This document shows, piece by piece, positions 38,366-46,092 of a stretch of DNA of 64,000 bases. Both the position numbers and the translations under genes were made by a program. How positions within the stretch are numbered: the stretch's first letter is position 1; each line of letters begins with the position of its first letter. Location of the stretch: NCBI GenBank assembly GCA_963841205.1, contig CAWJCH010000016.1:42788-106787 (forward strand), read 5' to 3'. The DNA is from CAWAWP01 sp963841205 (GTDB lineage: Bacteria; Chloroflexota; Ktedonobacteria; Ktedonobacterales; JADMIN01). The notes beneath the pieces were generated by a model that ran no database searches, was not told the DNA's origin, and saw nothing but the letters and a program-made list of their open reading frames with translations.

Positions 38366-40306
38366 TCAGCTTACGGTGAAGGTGATGTCGGCGGCTGTCG
38401 CATCTTTACCGTTGATGGTCATGCTTACTTGGACGTCGTAGTTTCCTGATGGCGCTCCCCCACTGGGCTGCCAGTACAAGTATTCGTGCTGATCGGCGCC
38501 CAGTTGAGATTTTAAGGTTAAGAGTATGTGCCCACCTGATCGGAAATTTACGAGGAACTGCATGTTCCCCATTTGGTCAGAGGCACAGAGGTTGATGTAG
38601 ATTTTGCTAATGCCTGTCGGAAATTGCCGGCGAGCATTTCCCGCATCACACGTAAGGTCGGAAGCTGTTCCAAGAGTGATCGCGCTGAAAGTTGATGCGG
38701 CTTGCCGATCGAGCACCTGCTGCGTCGGAGTAGACGTGCCTACCGGCACCGTTGAGGTGGCCTTAGGCGTCGGCGCGGTGGTATGCGTTGCAGTTGGGTG
38801 CGGGGTGCTGTGAGAGCCGACAGTGACCCCCAGCGATGAGGCGCTGACGGCGACCCAGACGGCGAGCGACACGATCAGCAGGGCGGCGACCGAGAGGCCG
38901 GTCCACAGTGGGCGGCGATTTGTGGCCTTTGGCGCGGCCGCGCGCAACTTCTGCGAGGCCTCGGGGAGAGGCGGCCGCCAGACGGGCTCGCTCTGCGGAC
39001 GCGGCGGGCGGCCACGTTGAAGAGCCGGCGACGAGAGGTGTGGCGACGAGAGCCGGCCAGGCTGCGCGACCGTGGACTGACCGTCGATGGACGAGAGCAA
39101 GGCATCCATGTCGAGCTGGCCATCGGCGGTCAGCGGCAGGTTGAGCTTGCGCGTCTCTTTGGTGGGCAAACGAAACGACGGCAGCGGGATCGACCGGCGC
39201 TCCTCAGGTTGCAGGAATGCGCTCGGATCGTCGGACCAACCAGGTGCGGCTTCGATCAGTTCGCCGCCGACGAGCGGGCGCGAAAGGACCACGCGCCTGC
39301 CACCGGTGAACTTGCTGCCGTCCGGAAAGAGAGCGTCGAGGCCCTCCTCACCAAGGCCTAACGGGGGCGGCTCCGCGACTCGCACGTCCGGTCGCCCCGG
39401 CACCACTGTGTGGGGGCCGTACGTTTGCGGCGCGCCCGTATCCCCGGTCGCACGGGCGAAGTTGATGGGCGGCAGAGCGCCTTCCGAGAAGGGCAGCAGA
39501 GCCTCGGCGAATCGCTGTGCCGTGCCGAAGCGTTCTTCGGGGCGCTTGGCGAGCGCCTGATCGAGGAGACGGCTCAGCTCGCGGGGCACGTCGGCGTTGA
39601 GGCCGCGCAGGTAGGCCGGGCGTGAGTGTACCTGTTGGTAGAGCACGGAGACGGGCGTCGCGCCGATGAAGGGCGGGCGGCCGCTCAGCGCCTCGTAGAG
39701 CACGCAGCCGAGCGAGTAGACATCGGCGCGCGGATCGATCTCTTTGCCCTCTGCCTGCTCCGGCGACATGTATTCGGGTGTACCTATGGTGGTGCCCGAC
39801 TTGGTGAGGCCACGCGTGCCCTGCAGCTTGGCGATGCCGAAGTCCGAGAGCAGTAGGTGGCGAGGGTCGTCGACGCTGACCAGCATGTTGGAGGGCTTGA
39901 CGTCGCGATGGATGATGCCGCGCTCGTGGGCATGGTGCAATGCAAATGCCATCTGCACGATCGCCGCGGTCGCCTCGGAGAGGGGTAGCGGCCTGCCGAG
40001 CCGCGCGCGGAGGGTGCCTCCAGCCACGAGCTGCATGACGAGATAGACCACATCGTCCGTCTTGCCCGAGTCGTAGATGGCGACGATGTTGGGGTGCGAG
40101 AGCTGCGCGACCACCTGTACCTCGCGCTCGAAGCGGCGCACGAAGCCAACGCTATCCTCGGCGTCGTTAGCCAGGACCTTGACGGCGACCTCGCGCTCCG
40201 ACTCCGTATCCTTCCCATGGTAGACGCGTGACGAGCCGCCAACTCCGATCTCTTCCAAGAGCAGATAGCGCCCAAGTTGCCGGCCAATCAGCTCGTTCCA
40301 ATTCAT
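38366..40306 (-). CDS. Transmembrane Ser/Thr protein kinase, PknB-like
   Basis: 646 residues. The kinase domain occupies roughly residues 12-270: glycine loop IGVGGSSRVYHG, Lys in VAVKVL, catalytic loop IIHRDVKPSNML, DFG in LLLSDFGIAK, and GTPEYMSPEQAEG. A long disordered linker follows, then one membrane helix near 468-487 (LSVAALLIVSLAVWV), a Thr/Pro-rich stalk and an extracytoplasmic domain of about 110 residues with two cysteines; it is not PASTA and I cannot name it. The ATG at 40306 follows GGATGG. It diverges from the suf operon. The outer domain probably senses an external signal. Confidence 0.9.
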   Translation of the reverse strand: MNWNELIGRQLGRYLLLEEIGVGGSSRVYHGKDTESEREVAVKVLANDAEDSVGFVRRFEREVQVVAQLSHPNIVAIYDSGKTDDVVYLVMQLVAGGTLRARLGRPLPLSEATAAIVQMAFALHHAHERGIIHRDVKPSNMLVSVDDPRHLLLSDFGIAKLQGTRGLTKSGTTIGTPEYMSPEQAEGKEIDPRADVYSLGCVLYEALSGRPPFIGATPVSVLYQQVHSRPAYLRGLNADVPRELSRLLDQALAKRPEERFGTAQRFAEALLPFSEGALPPINFARATGDTGAPQTYGPHTVVPGRPDVRVAEPPPLGLGEEGLDALFPDGSKFTGGRRVVLSRPLVGGELIEAAPGWSDDPSAFLQPEERRSIPLPSFRLPTKETRKLNLPLTADGQLDMDALLSSIDGQSTVAQPGRLSSPHLSSPALQRGRPPRPQSEPVWRPPLPEASQKLRAAAPKATNRRPLWTGLSVAALLIVSLAVWVAVSASSLGVTVGSHSTPHPTATHTTAPTPKATSTVPVGTSTPTQQVLDRQAASTFSAITLGTASDLTCDAGNARRQFPTGISKIYINLCASDQMGNMQFLVNFRSGGHILLTLKSQLGADQHEYLYWQPSGGAPSGNYDVQVSMTINGKDATAADITFTVS

Positions 40307-40443
40307 GCGTCGAACCATCCTCGGATCGTCGTCTCTGCGCGGGGCCGCCGTGCTGGCAGCCAGCAACCATTGTAGCCCAAGAGCCGAACCTGTACTAGGT
40401 TCCTAGCCGAATTGGAGACTGCTCGTCTGCGCCGCATATCCCC

Positions 40444-40473
40444 TTGACCACGATTGCGGCGGCGTGGCATACT
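40444..40473 (+). promoter_or_regulatory. Candidate promoter of the suf operon
   Basis: TTGACC (40444-40449) and CATACT (40468-40473) with 18 bases between, about 75 bases before the sufB start. It is followed at once by an inverted repeat that could be an operator. Confidence 0.5.
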
Positions 40474-40476
40474 ATA

Positions 40477-40495
40477 TCCGACTGAAAGAGTCGGA
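40477..40495. promoter_or_regulatory. Inverted repeat downstream of the suf promoter
   Basis: TCCGACT-GAAAG-AGTCGGA, a perfect 7-base inverted repeat with a 5-base spacer, placed right after the -10 box. The position suits repression by an Fe-S-sensing Rrf2 or SufR-type regulator; a 5'-leader hairpin is the alternative. Confidence 0.45.
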
Positions 40496-40547
40496 ATTGC
40501 GGGACGTCGCGCATAAGTCTGGCTCGTTCTTCCACGGAGGCCACAGC

Positions 40548-41954
40548 GTGAGCACCGAGACAGAGGTCGGGGTCCAGCTAGACGAATATAAGTGGGGCTT
40601 TAGTAAGCCGGAGAATTACGTCTTCAAGGCGCGCAAGGGGCTCTCGCACGAGATCGTCGAAGAGATCTCGCAGATGAAGAGCGAGCCGCAGTGGATGCGC
40701 GATTTCCGCCACAAGAGCCTCGATGCCTTCCTCAAGCGGCCCATGCCGACCTGGGGCGGCGACCTCGGCACGATCGACTTCGACGACATCTATTACTACA
40801 TCAAGCCGACCCAAGAGGCCGGCAAGACCTGGGACGACCTGCCCACGGAGATCAAGGACACATTCGAGAAGCTCGGCATCCCGGAGGCCGAGCGCAAGTA
40901 TCTTGCGGGCGTGGGCGCGCAGTATGAGTCTGAGGTCATTTACCACAAGGTGCGCGAAGACCTTGAGAAGCTCGGCGTGATCTTTGTGGACCCGAATACT
41001 GGGCTGCGCGAGCACGAGGAGCTCTTCCGCAAATACTTCGCGACGGTGATCCCGCCGAACGACAACAAGTTCTCGGCGCTCAACAGCGCGGTATGGAGCG
41101 GCGGCAGCTTCATCTATATCCCGAAGGGCGTCAAGGTCGAGATTCCGCTGCAAGCCTACTTCCGCATCAACGCCAAGAATATGGGCCAGTTCGAGCGGAC
41201 GCTGATCATCGCCGACGAGGACTCGTACGTGCACTACGTCGAGGGCTGCACGGCGCCGACCTACACGTCGGACAGCCTGCACAGCGCGGTCGTGGAGATC
41301 ATCGTCAAGAAGAATGCGCGCGTGCGCTACACGACGATCCAGAATTGGTCGAAGAACGTCTATAACCTGGTGACGAAGCGCGCCATCGCCGAAGAGGGCG
41401 CGACGATGGAGTGGGTGGACGGCAACCTCGGCAGTAAGCTGACGATGAAGTATCCGGCGGTCTGGCTGATGGGTCAGCACGCGCGCGGCGAGGTGCTCTC
41501 GGTCGCGTTCGCCTCCGACGGCCAGCACCAGGATGCTGGCGGCAAGGTCGTGCACGTCGCGCCGAACACGTCGTCGCAGATCGTCTCGAAGTCGATCTCG
41601 AAGGGCACCGGGCGCTCCAGCTATCGCGGGCTGCTCAAGGTGCAGAAGGGCGCCACGAACGTCAAGTCCAATGTGCGCTGTGACGCGCTGCTGCTGGACG
41701 AGACGAGCCGCACCGACACATACCCCTACATCGAGATCGAAGAAGAGGACGTGGAGATCGGCCACGAGGCGACCGTCTCGAAGGTAGGCGAGGAGCAACT
41801 CTTCTACCTGATGACGCGCGGGCTGACCGAGGCCGAAGCCTACACGATGATCGTCAGCGGCTTCATCGAGCCGATCGCCAAGGAGCTGCCGCTGGAATAC
41901 GCGGTGGAGCTGAACCGATTGATCCAGCTCGAGATGTCGGGGTCCGTGGGTTGA
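40548..41954 (+). CDS. sufB: Fe-S cluster assembly scaffold SufB
   Basis: 468 residues; with SufC and SufD forms the scaffold on which iron-sulfur clusters are built. The conserved core is clear: VGAQYESEVIYHKVREDLE, GGSFIYIPKGVKVEIPLQAYFRIN, YVEGCTAPTYTSDSLHSAVVEI, the C-terminal RCDALLLDETSRTDTYPY and the glutamates and His in EIEEEDVEIGHEATVSKVGEEQLFYL (partly quoted). The GTG at 40548 is chosen because ACGGAGG is seven bases upstream and the protein then starts STETEVGVQLDEYKWGFSKPE (quoted in part) like its relatives; the frame opens earlier at 40464 inside the promoter region. First gene of the operon; sufC is absent from this locus. Confidence 0.96.
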   Translation: MSTETEVGVQLDEYKWGFSKPENYVFKARKGLSHEIVEEISQMKSEPQWMRDFRHKSLDAFLKRPMPTWGGDLGTIDFDDIYYYIKPTQEAGKTWDDLPTEIKDTFEKLGIPEAERKYLAGVGAQYESEVIYHKVREDLEKLGVIFVDPNTGLREHEELFRKYFATVIPPNDNKFSALNSAVWSGGSFIYIPKGVKVEIPLQAYFRINAKNMGQFERTLIIADEDSYVHYVEGCTAPTYTSDSLHSAVVEIIVKKNARVRYTTIQNWSKNVYNLVTKRAIAEEGATMEWVDGNLGSKLTMKYPAVWLMGQHARGEVLSVAFASDGQHQDAGGKVVHVAPNTSSQIVSKSISKGTGRSSYRGLLKVQKGATNVKSNVRCDALLLDETSRTDTYPYIEIEEEDVEIGHEATVSKVGEEQLFYLMTRGLTEAEAYTMIVSGFIEPIAKELPLEYAVELNRLIQLEMSGSVG

Positions 41955-42028
41955 CGGAGCGCGCCTTCCAAGGTGCCTCCCGACGCAATCAAACTCTGCG
42001 GAAAGCGGGGCGGCACGCGCCGCTCCGT
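41954..42028 (+). other. Long-range inverted repeat between sufB and sufD
   Basis: ACGGAGCG (41954-41961) pairs with CGCTCCGT (42021-42028) around 59 bases, followed by TTCTGTTGTG. It could reduce read-through or protect the sufB transcript end, giving more SufB than SufD. No strong U-tract. Confidence 0.3.
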
Positions 42029-42059
42029 TTCTGTTGTGACCTGAGAGGATAGTGACCTT

Positions 42060-43394
42060 ATGACTGCCCCCGTCGCACGTCGCGGCTTCAACTTGGAGTC
42101 AGTGACGGAGCTGGTGCGCCGCCGCGAGGAGCCGGAGTGGCTTCGTGAGCGCCGCCTCGCCGCGTGGAAGCTTTATACCGAGCAGCCGATGCCTACACGC
42201 GAAGACGAAGAGTGGCGCCGGACCGACATCCGCGGGCTGCACCTCGACGATATCGATCCGCTTGGCCTCGACGGCAGCGAAAACATGCCGTCGGAGACGA
42301 TGCTGCCCGCAGCCGAGCGGAGCGAGCGTTACGGCGGCTTTCTGGGGCTCGATGACGGCAGGGCCGTCGAATATCGGCTGGACGAACAGTTGCGCAGCCG
42401 TGGCGTGATCTTCACCGACCTGGCGACGGCGGTGCGCGAGCACGGTGATCTCGTCCGCGACGCCTTCATGACGCGCTGCGTGCCATCCTCGGATAGCAAG
42501 TTTGCCGCGCTGCATGCCGCGTTCTGGCAGAACGGCACCTTCCTCTACGTGCCTGCCGGCGTCAACGTCGAGGAGCCGTTGCGCACGGTGATCTCGGCCA
42601 ACCTGGACGGGGCGTCGAGCCTGAACCACACGCTGATCGTGCTCGAACGCGGGGCCAGCGCGACATTCGCCGAGAGCTTCGCCTCCGACGATGCGCAGCG
42701 GCAGGGCTTCAGCTCGCGCGTGGTGGAGCTGATCCTCGGGCCGGAGTCAACGCTACGCTATACTGGCGTCCAGCACTGGGGGCGCGCCGTCTACGATCTG
42801 CATACTGAGCGGGGGCTGCTTGAGAGCAACAGCACACTGATCTTGCAGACGGTGGAGCTTGGCAGTCACGTCTCGAAGGGTCGCGTTGAGACGATTCTGC
42901 GGGGCGACGGCGTTAACACGAAGATGCAGGGTCTGTACGTCGAGGACGGCGATCAGCACCTCGACCGTTATACGCTGCAAGATCATTATGGCAAGGCAGG
43001 GACGAGCGATCTGCTCTTCAAGGGCGTGCTGACGGACAAGGCGCGCTCGGTCTTCTCCGGGCTGATCCGCGTCGCTCCAGGGGCGAGCCGGACAGCGGCA
43101 TACCAGCAGAACCGCAACCTGACGCTGAGCCGCTCCGCTCGCGCCGACTCGATCCCGAACCTGGAGATCGCCTGCAATGACATCGTCGGCTGCTCGCATG
43201 GCGCGACGGTCGGCAAGGTGGATGAGGAGCAGATCTTCTACCTCATGTGCCGGGGACTCTCGCGCACGGACGCGACGCACCTGATCGTCGAGGGCTTCGT
43301 CGATCCGCTGGTTGAGGCCGTGCCGATCGCTGGGCTGCGCGATACGCTGCGGCGCGAGATTCAGGCGCGTGTCGGCGACGCGCCCGCCGACTAG
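42060..43394 (+). CDS. sufD: Fe-S cluster assembly protein SufD
   Basis: 444 residues, partner of SufB in the SufBC2D scaffold. N-terminal PTREDEEWRRTDIRGLHLDDID is typical of SufD, as are GTFLYVPAGVNVEEPLRTVI, a beta-helix core and the C-terminal ARADSIPNLEIACNDIVGCSHGATVGKVDEEQIFYL (quoted in pieces), where the conserved Cys and His are visible in NDIVGCSHGATVG. The ATG follows GAGAGGATAG. It lies 105 bases after sufB and 34 bases before the Rieske gene, all on the plus strand. Confidence 0.95.
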   Translation: MTAPVARRGFNLESVTELVRRREEPEWLRERRLAAWKLYTEQPMPTREDEEWRRTDIRGLHLDDIDPLGLDGSENMPSETMLPAAERSERYGGFLGLDDGRAVEYRLDEQLRSRGVIFTDLATAVREHGDLVRDAFMTRCVPSSDSKFAALHAAFWQNGTFLYVPAGVNVEEPLRTVISANLDGASSLNHTLIVLERGASATFAESFASDDAQRQGFSSRVVELILGPESTLRYTGVQHWGRAVYDLHTERGLLESNSTLILQTVELGSHVSKGRVETILRGDGVNTKMQGLYVEDGDQHLDRYTLQDHYGKAGTSDLLFKGVLTDKARSVFSGLIRVAPGASRTAAYQQNRNLTLSRSARADSIPNLEIACNDIVGCSHGATVGKVDEEQIFYLMCRGLSRTDATHLIVEGFVDPLVEAVPIAGLRDTLRREIQARVGDAPAD

Positions 43395-43428
43395 ACGAAG
43401 TTGGACGAAGTCGAAGGAGTACGACGAC

Positions 43429-43743
43429 ATGGCAGTAGTCGCGGTTGGCGACGAGCACGACGTTGCGCCGGGTCGCCCGCTCCGCGTGGTCATCGGTGGA
43501 ACGCCGATCGCCATCTTTCAGGTGCGCGACGAGTATTATGCTATCGGGGACACCTGCACTCACGAGGAGTTCTCGCTCTCCGATGGCGACATGGTGGACG
43601 ACTACACCGTGGAGTGCGCGCTCCATGGCGCCCAGTTCGACATCCGCACGGGCGCGGTGCTTTCGATGCCGGCGACGATCCCCACCGACACCTATCCTGT
43701 CTGGGTCGAGGATGGCAAGCTCACGCTCGACATCCCCGACTGA
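43429..43743 (+). CDS. Rieske-type [2Fe-2S] ferredoxin
   Basis: 104-residue Rieske domain with both cluster motifs: DTCTHEEFSLSDG (C-x-H) and VECALHGAQFDIRTG (C-x2-H). Small Rieske ferredoxins commonly follow sufB and sufD and may supply electrons or receive clusters during assembly; elsewhere they serve non-heme oxygenases. The ATG at 43429 follows GAAGGA. Last gene of the suf operon; the next gene is convergent, so sufS and sufU are not adjacent. Confidence 0.92.
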   Translation: MAVVAVGDEHDVAPGRPLRVVIGGTPIAIFQVRDEYYAIGDTCTHEEFSLSDGDMVDDYTVECALHGAQFDIRTGAVLSMPATIPTDTYPVWVEDGKLTLDIPD

Positions 43744-43767
43744 CGCGTGATTGTTTCGCTCGGGGAC

Positions 43768-44808
43768 CTACTGGGGCACGAAGTACGTTTGCTGCGTAAG
43801 CTTTTGGCCATCGACGGTAGCCGTGGCGGTGATGTAGATGGGGCGTGCGGTGGTCGTACCAGCATATACCAGGGTGAAGGTGGCGAGGCCGTAACTGTCG
43901 GTCTTGATAGGTCCGAAGGATTGGGCCCCTCCTGGGAGGGCCACTGAGATGCTCACGGGGATGCCTGACACGGCCTGGGAGGTGTGGGTCAAGCGTACAA
44001 AGACCTGCACCGAGCCGGAGGTGGGCGGCGACGCGTTCGAGGTCCACACGCCGATGAGGTAGTCAGAGGTCGGCGCAGTCGGGGTGCCGCCGGAGGGCGA
44101 CTGCTGTAGGACGATGCCGCCGGAGAGCGAGGGCGTCGCCCCGGCGGTTATGAGCGCCGACGGCGAGAGCGTCGCGGCTTTGGTGGCGACGACAACGGCG
44201 AAGGTGCTGGCGACGAGGACGAAGAGCAATCCCGCGATGAAACGCGGGGCGAGACGCAACTCGCGGTACCAGTAGCTTTGTCGCCAGTCGCGCTCGCGGC
44301 GCCGGAAGGACTCTCGCCAGGCGGGAGTATACGCGCGAAAGCTCGCGACGAGCGGCGAGATGATATATGCCACGCGATCGGCGGCGGACTCAAGCGGGGT
44401 TTGGTAGCCCTGGTACTTGTGTGAGTCGACGTCAAACCGCGCATCGGCATTCCCAGTGTGCACGGCTGCCTCGGCCGGAACGCTCGCGATCTCCTCGGAC
44501 TCGTCCGGAGCAGTGGCGCTGTCTTCAAGATCGTGCGAGTCCGATCCCAGGTTATCGTTCTCTTGCTCGCCGAGGGTGTTCGGCCCGACGTCGAGCTGTT
44601 CGCCTGCGCGAGCGGCGAAACTCCCCGAGGCCAGCAACGGCGGCAGGAGCGGTTGCGGCGTCAAGACGGGAGTGGGCGCGGATACGCTCGGCCGCGGCTC
44701 GACGGGTGGGGTTACCCGAGGAGATCGCCCCGGCGATCGCTCGATTCCGGAGGTCTTCCTTGACTGCGCCTGGCGCCGCCGCGCAGCCGCGTGGCGTTTC
44801 GTGGACAC
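43768..44808 (-). CDS. Single-pass membrane protein with extracytoplasmic Ig-like domain
   Basis: 346 residues of unknown function. The basic N-terminus (STKRHAAARRRQAQSRK) and a long acidic/proline-rich region are probably cytoplasmic and disordered. A single helix follows near residue 195-215 (FIAGLLFVLVASTFAVVVA), and the last 120 residues form a beta-rich region (TSGSVQVFVRLTHTSQAVSGIPVSISV, TDSYGLATFTLVYAG) that resembles a bacterial Ig-like domain. The same layout (disordered inside, one helix, beta domain outside) is seen in the nearby kinase. Convergent with the suf operon, 24 bases apart. Confidence 0.65.
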   Translation of the reverse strand: MSTKRHAAARRRQAQSRKTSGIERSPGRSPRVTPPVEPRPSVSAPTPVLTPQPLLPPLLASGSFAARAGEQLDVGPNTLGEQENDNLGSDSHDLEDSATAPDESEEIASVPAEAAVHTGNADARFDVDSHKYQGYQTPLESAADRVAYIISPLVASFRAYTPAWRESFRRRERDWRQSYWYRELRLAPRFIAGLLFVLVASTFAVVVATKAATLSPSALITAGATPSLSGGIVLQQSPSGGTPTAPTSDYLIGVWTSNASPPTSGSVQVFVRLTHTSQAVSGIPVSISVALPGGAQSFGPIKTDSYGLATFTLVYAGTTTARPIYITATATVDGQKLTQQTYFVPQ

Positions 44809-44949
44809 TTCGCTCTTCCTCCAACCTCACCACATGCGCGCGACACCCATTTCATGACGCCCACAAAGCGGCATGAAGCACAGTCACCCGCCTCACCACA
44901 TCCACCACACTGTCCTTCCTACGTTAGACGAGCCGCAGGCAGGGTTGCG

Positions 44950-45906
44950 TCACTCGTCTCGGTCACCGTCACCCCCTTGTTCATCGCGGAACTGTCGCAG
45001 CCATTCTTCGACGTCGTGGATCACTTCTTCGGCGCTCGGCAACTCGCCGCCGCTCTTGAGCTGATGCACCCCAGACGTGTCGCCGGGGACGGAGAGGCTA
45101 CCCCCACCAACCTCGCCAACCCGCTCTTCCAGCTCTCGCACATACGCCGCCACATCTGGATCGGCGGCGACGAGCGACGATACGCGACTGGTGAAGCGGC
45201 GCGCGGCGCGCGAGAGGTCGCCCAGCCGCAGATCGAACCCATAAAAGGCGCTCAGTTTTTCGAGGAGTGCTTCGGAGACGGGCAGGTTGGGCGTGGCGGA
45301 GACGTAGTGCGGCGCACTGCCCCAGAGACTCGCGGCCCCGGCGCCCGCCTTGCGCGCGGCGTCTTGTACCACCGTGATGACGCCGGTGGCTCCCTCGTAG
45401 CTGGCGCGCTCGACATTGGCGCGGTCCAGTCGTCGGAGGAGGGTCGCGCTGCTCGCCGTGCCGCGAACGTTGACCGGCGCCGTGTGCGGTACCTCGGCGA
45501 CGAGCGCGCCGAGCAGCATGACGTCTTCGACGTGGCAGCGCTTCACGACCGTGAGGATCTCGTCCACGAAGCTCTTCCAGTGATACTGCGGCTCCTCACC
45601 CAGGAAGAGGACGACGTCGCGCTGCGGGGGCTGGGCCTCGCGATCGGCACGGTGGACATAGAAGCGATTCGAGGGCCAACTGACGCGGCGCACGGCGCCG
45701 TTTGAGATGCGTACTTGGGGGCGAGACTCCGAAAAGTCGAAGAAGTTGTCGGGGTCGATCTCGGCGAACGCGGTGGCTTCCCACTGGTTGATGAGGAACT
45801 TCACCGCCCAGGTCGCCGCGCTCGCGGCATCATTCCAGCCAGAGAATGCGCCGATGAGCAACGCTCGGTCGAGGTCTGGGACATCGTTGAAGCGTATATT
45901 CTCCAT
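44950..45906 (-). CDS. PAC2-family protein
   Basis: 318 residues with the PAC2 (proteasome assembly chaperone-like) fold: LLIGAFSGWNDAASAATWAVKFL at the start, VVLFLGEEPQYHWKSFVDEIL, VMLLGALVAEVPHT and GVITVVQDAARKAGAGAASLWGSAPHYV. Bacterial members are widespread in Actinobacteria and Chloroflexota, with unknown role. The ATG at 45906 follows GAGGACGG; an earlier in-frame codon is at 45945. The C-terminus is acidic (DEQGGDGDRDE). A promoter-like CTGACG-18-TATACT is upstream, so it is likely its own unit, separate from the helicase. Confidence 0.85.
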   Translation of the reverse strand: MENIRFNDVPDLDRALLIGAFSGWNDAASAATWAVKFLINQWEATAFAEIDPDNFFDFSESRPQVRISNGAVRRVSWPSNRFYVHRADREAQPPQRDVVLFLGEEPQYHWKSFVDEILTVVKRCHVEDVMLLGALVAEVPHTAPVNVRGTASSATLLRRLDRANVERASYEGATGVITVVQDAARKAGAGAASLWGSAPHYVSATPNLPVSEALLEKLSAFYGFDLRLGDLSRAARRFTSRVSSLVAADPDVAAYVRELEERVGEVGGGSLSVPGDTSGVHQLKSGGELPSAEEVIHDVEEWLRQFRDEQGGDGDRDE

Positions 45907-46000
45907 CGGGGCCACCGTCCTCTTTGGCGATTTTTTGCGACGCACCGGCGCGGCGTGGAGGGGCGCGGAATGCGGGGAAATTAGGGTGTATCTTTGCCGT

Positions 46001-46030
46001 AGTATACCATTTCACCCGGGCCCCGCGTCA
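46001..46030 (-). promoter_or_regulatory. Candidate promoter of the PAC2 gene
   Basis: On the minus strand CTGACG (46030-46025) and TATACT (46006-46001), 18 bases apart, about 95 bases before the ATG at 45906. Confidence 0.5.
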
Positions 46031-46092
46031 GCCTCTCCGCGAGATTCGTGCCAAACGAGCAGGCGATGCTGAGGCAGCGCGGGACGCGGGGC

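Noticed and set aside
40578..41798. 406-codon open frame antisense to sufB
   Set aside because: Composition is Leu/Arg/Asp/His-rich without motifs; sufB explains the constraint.
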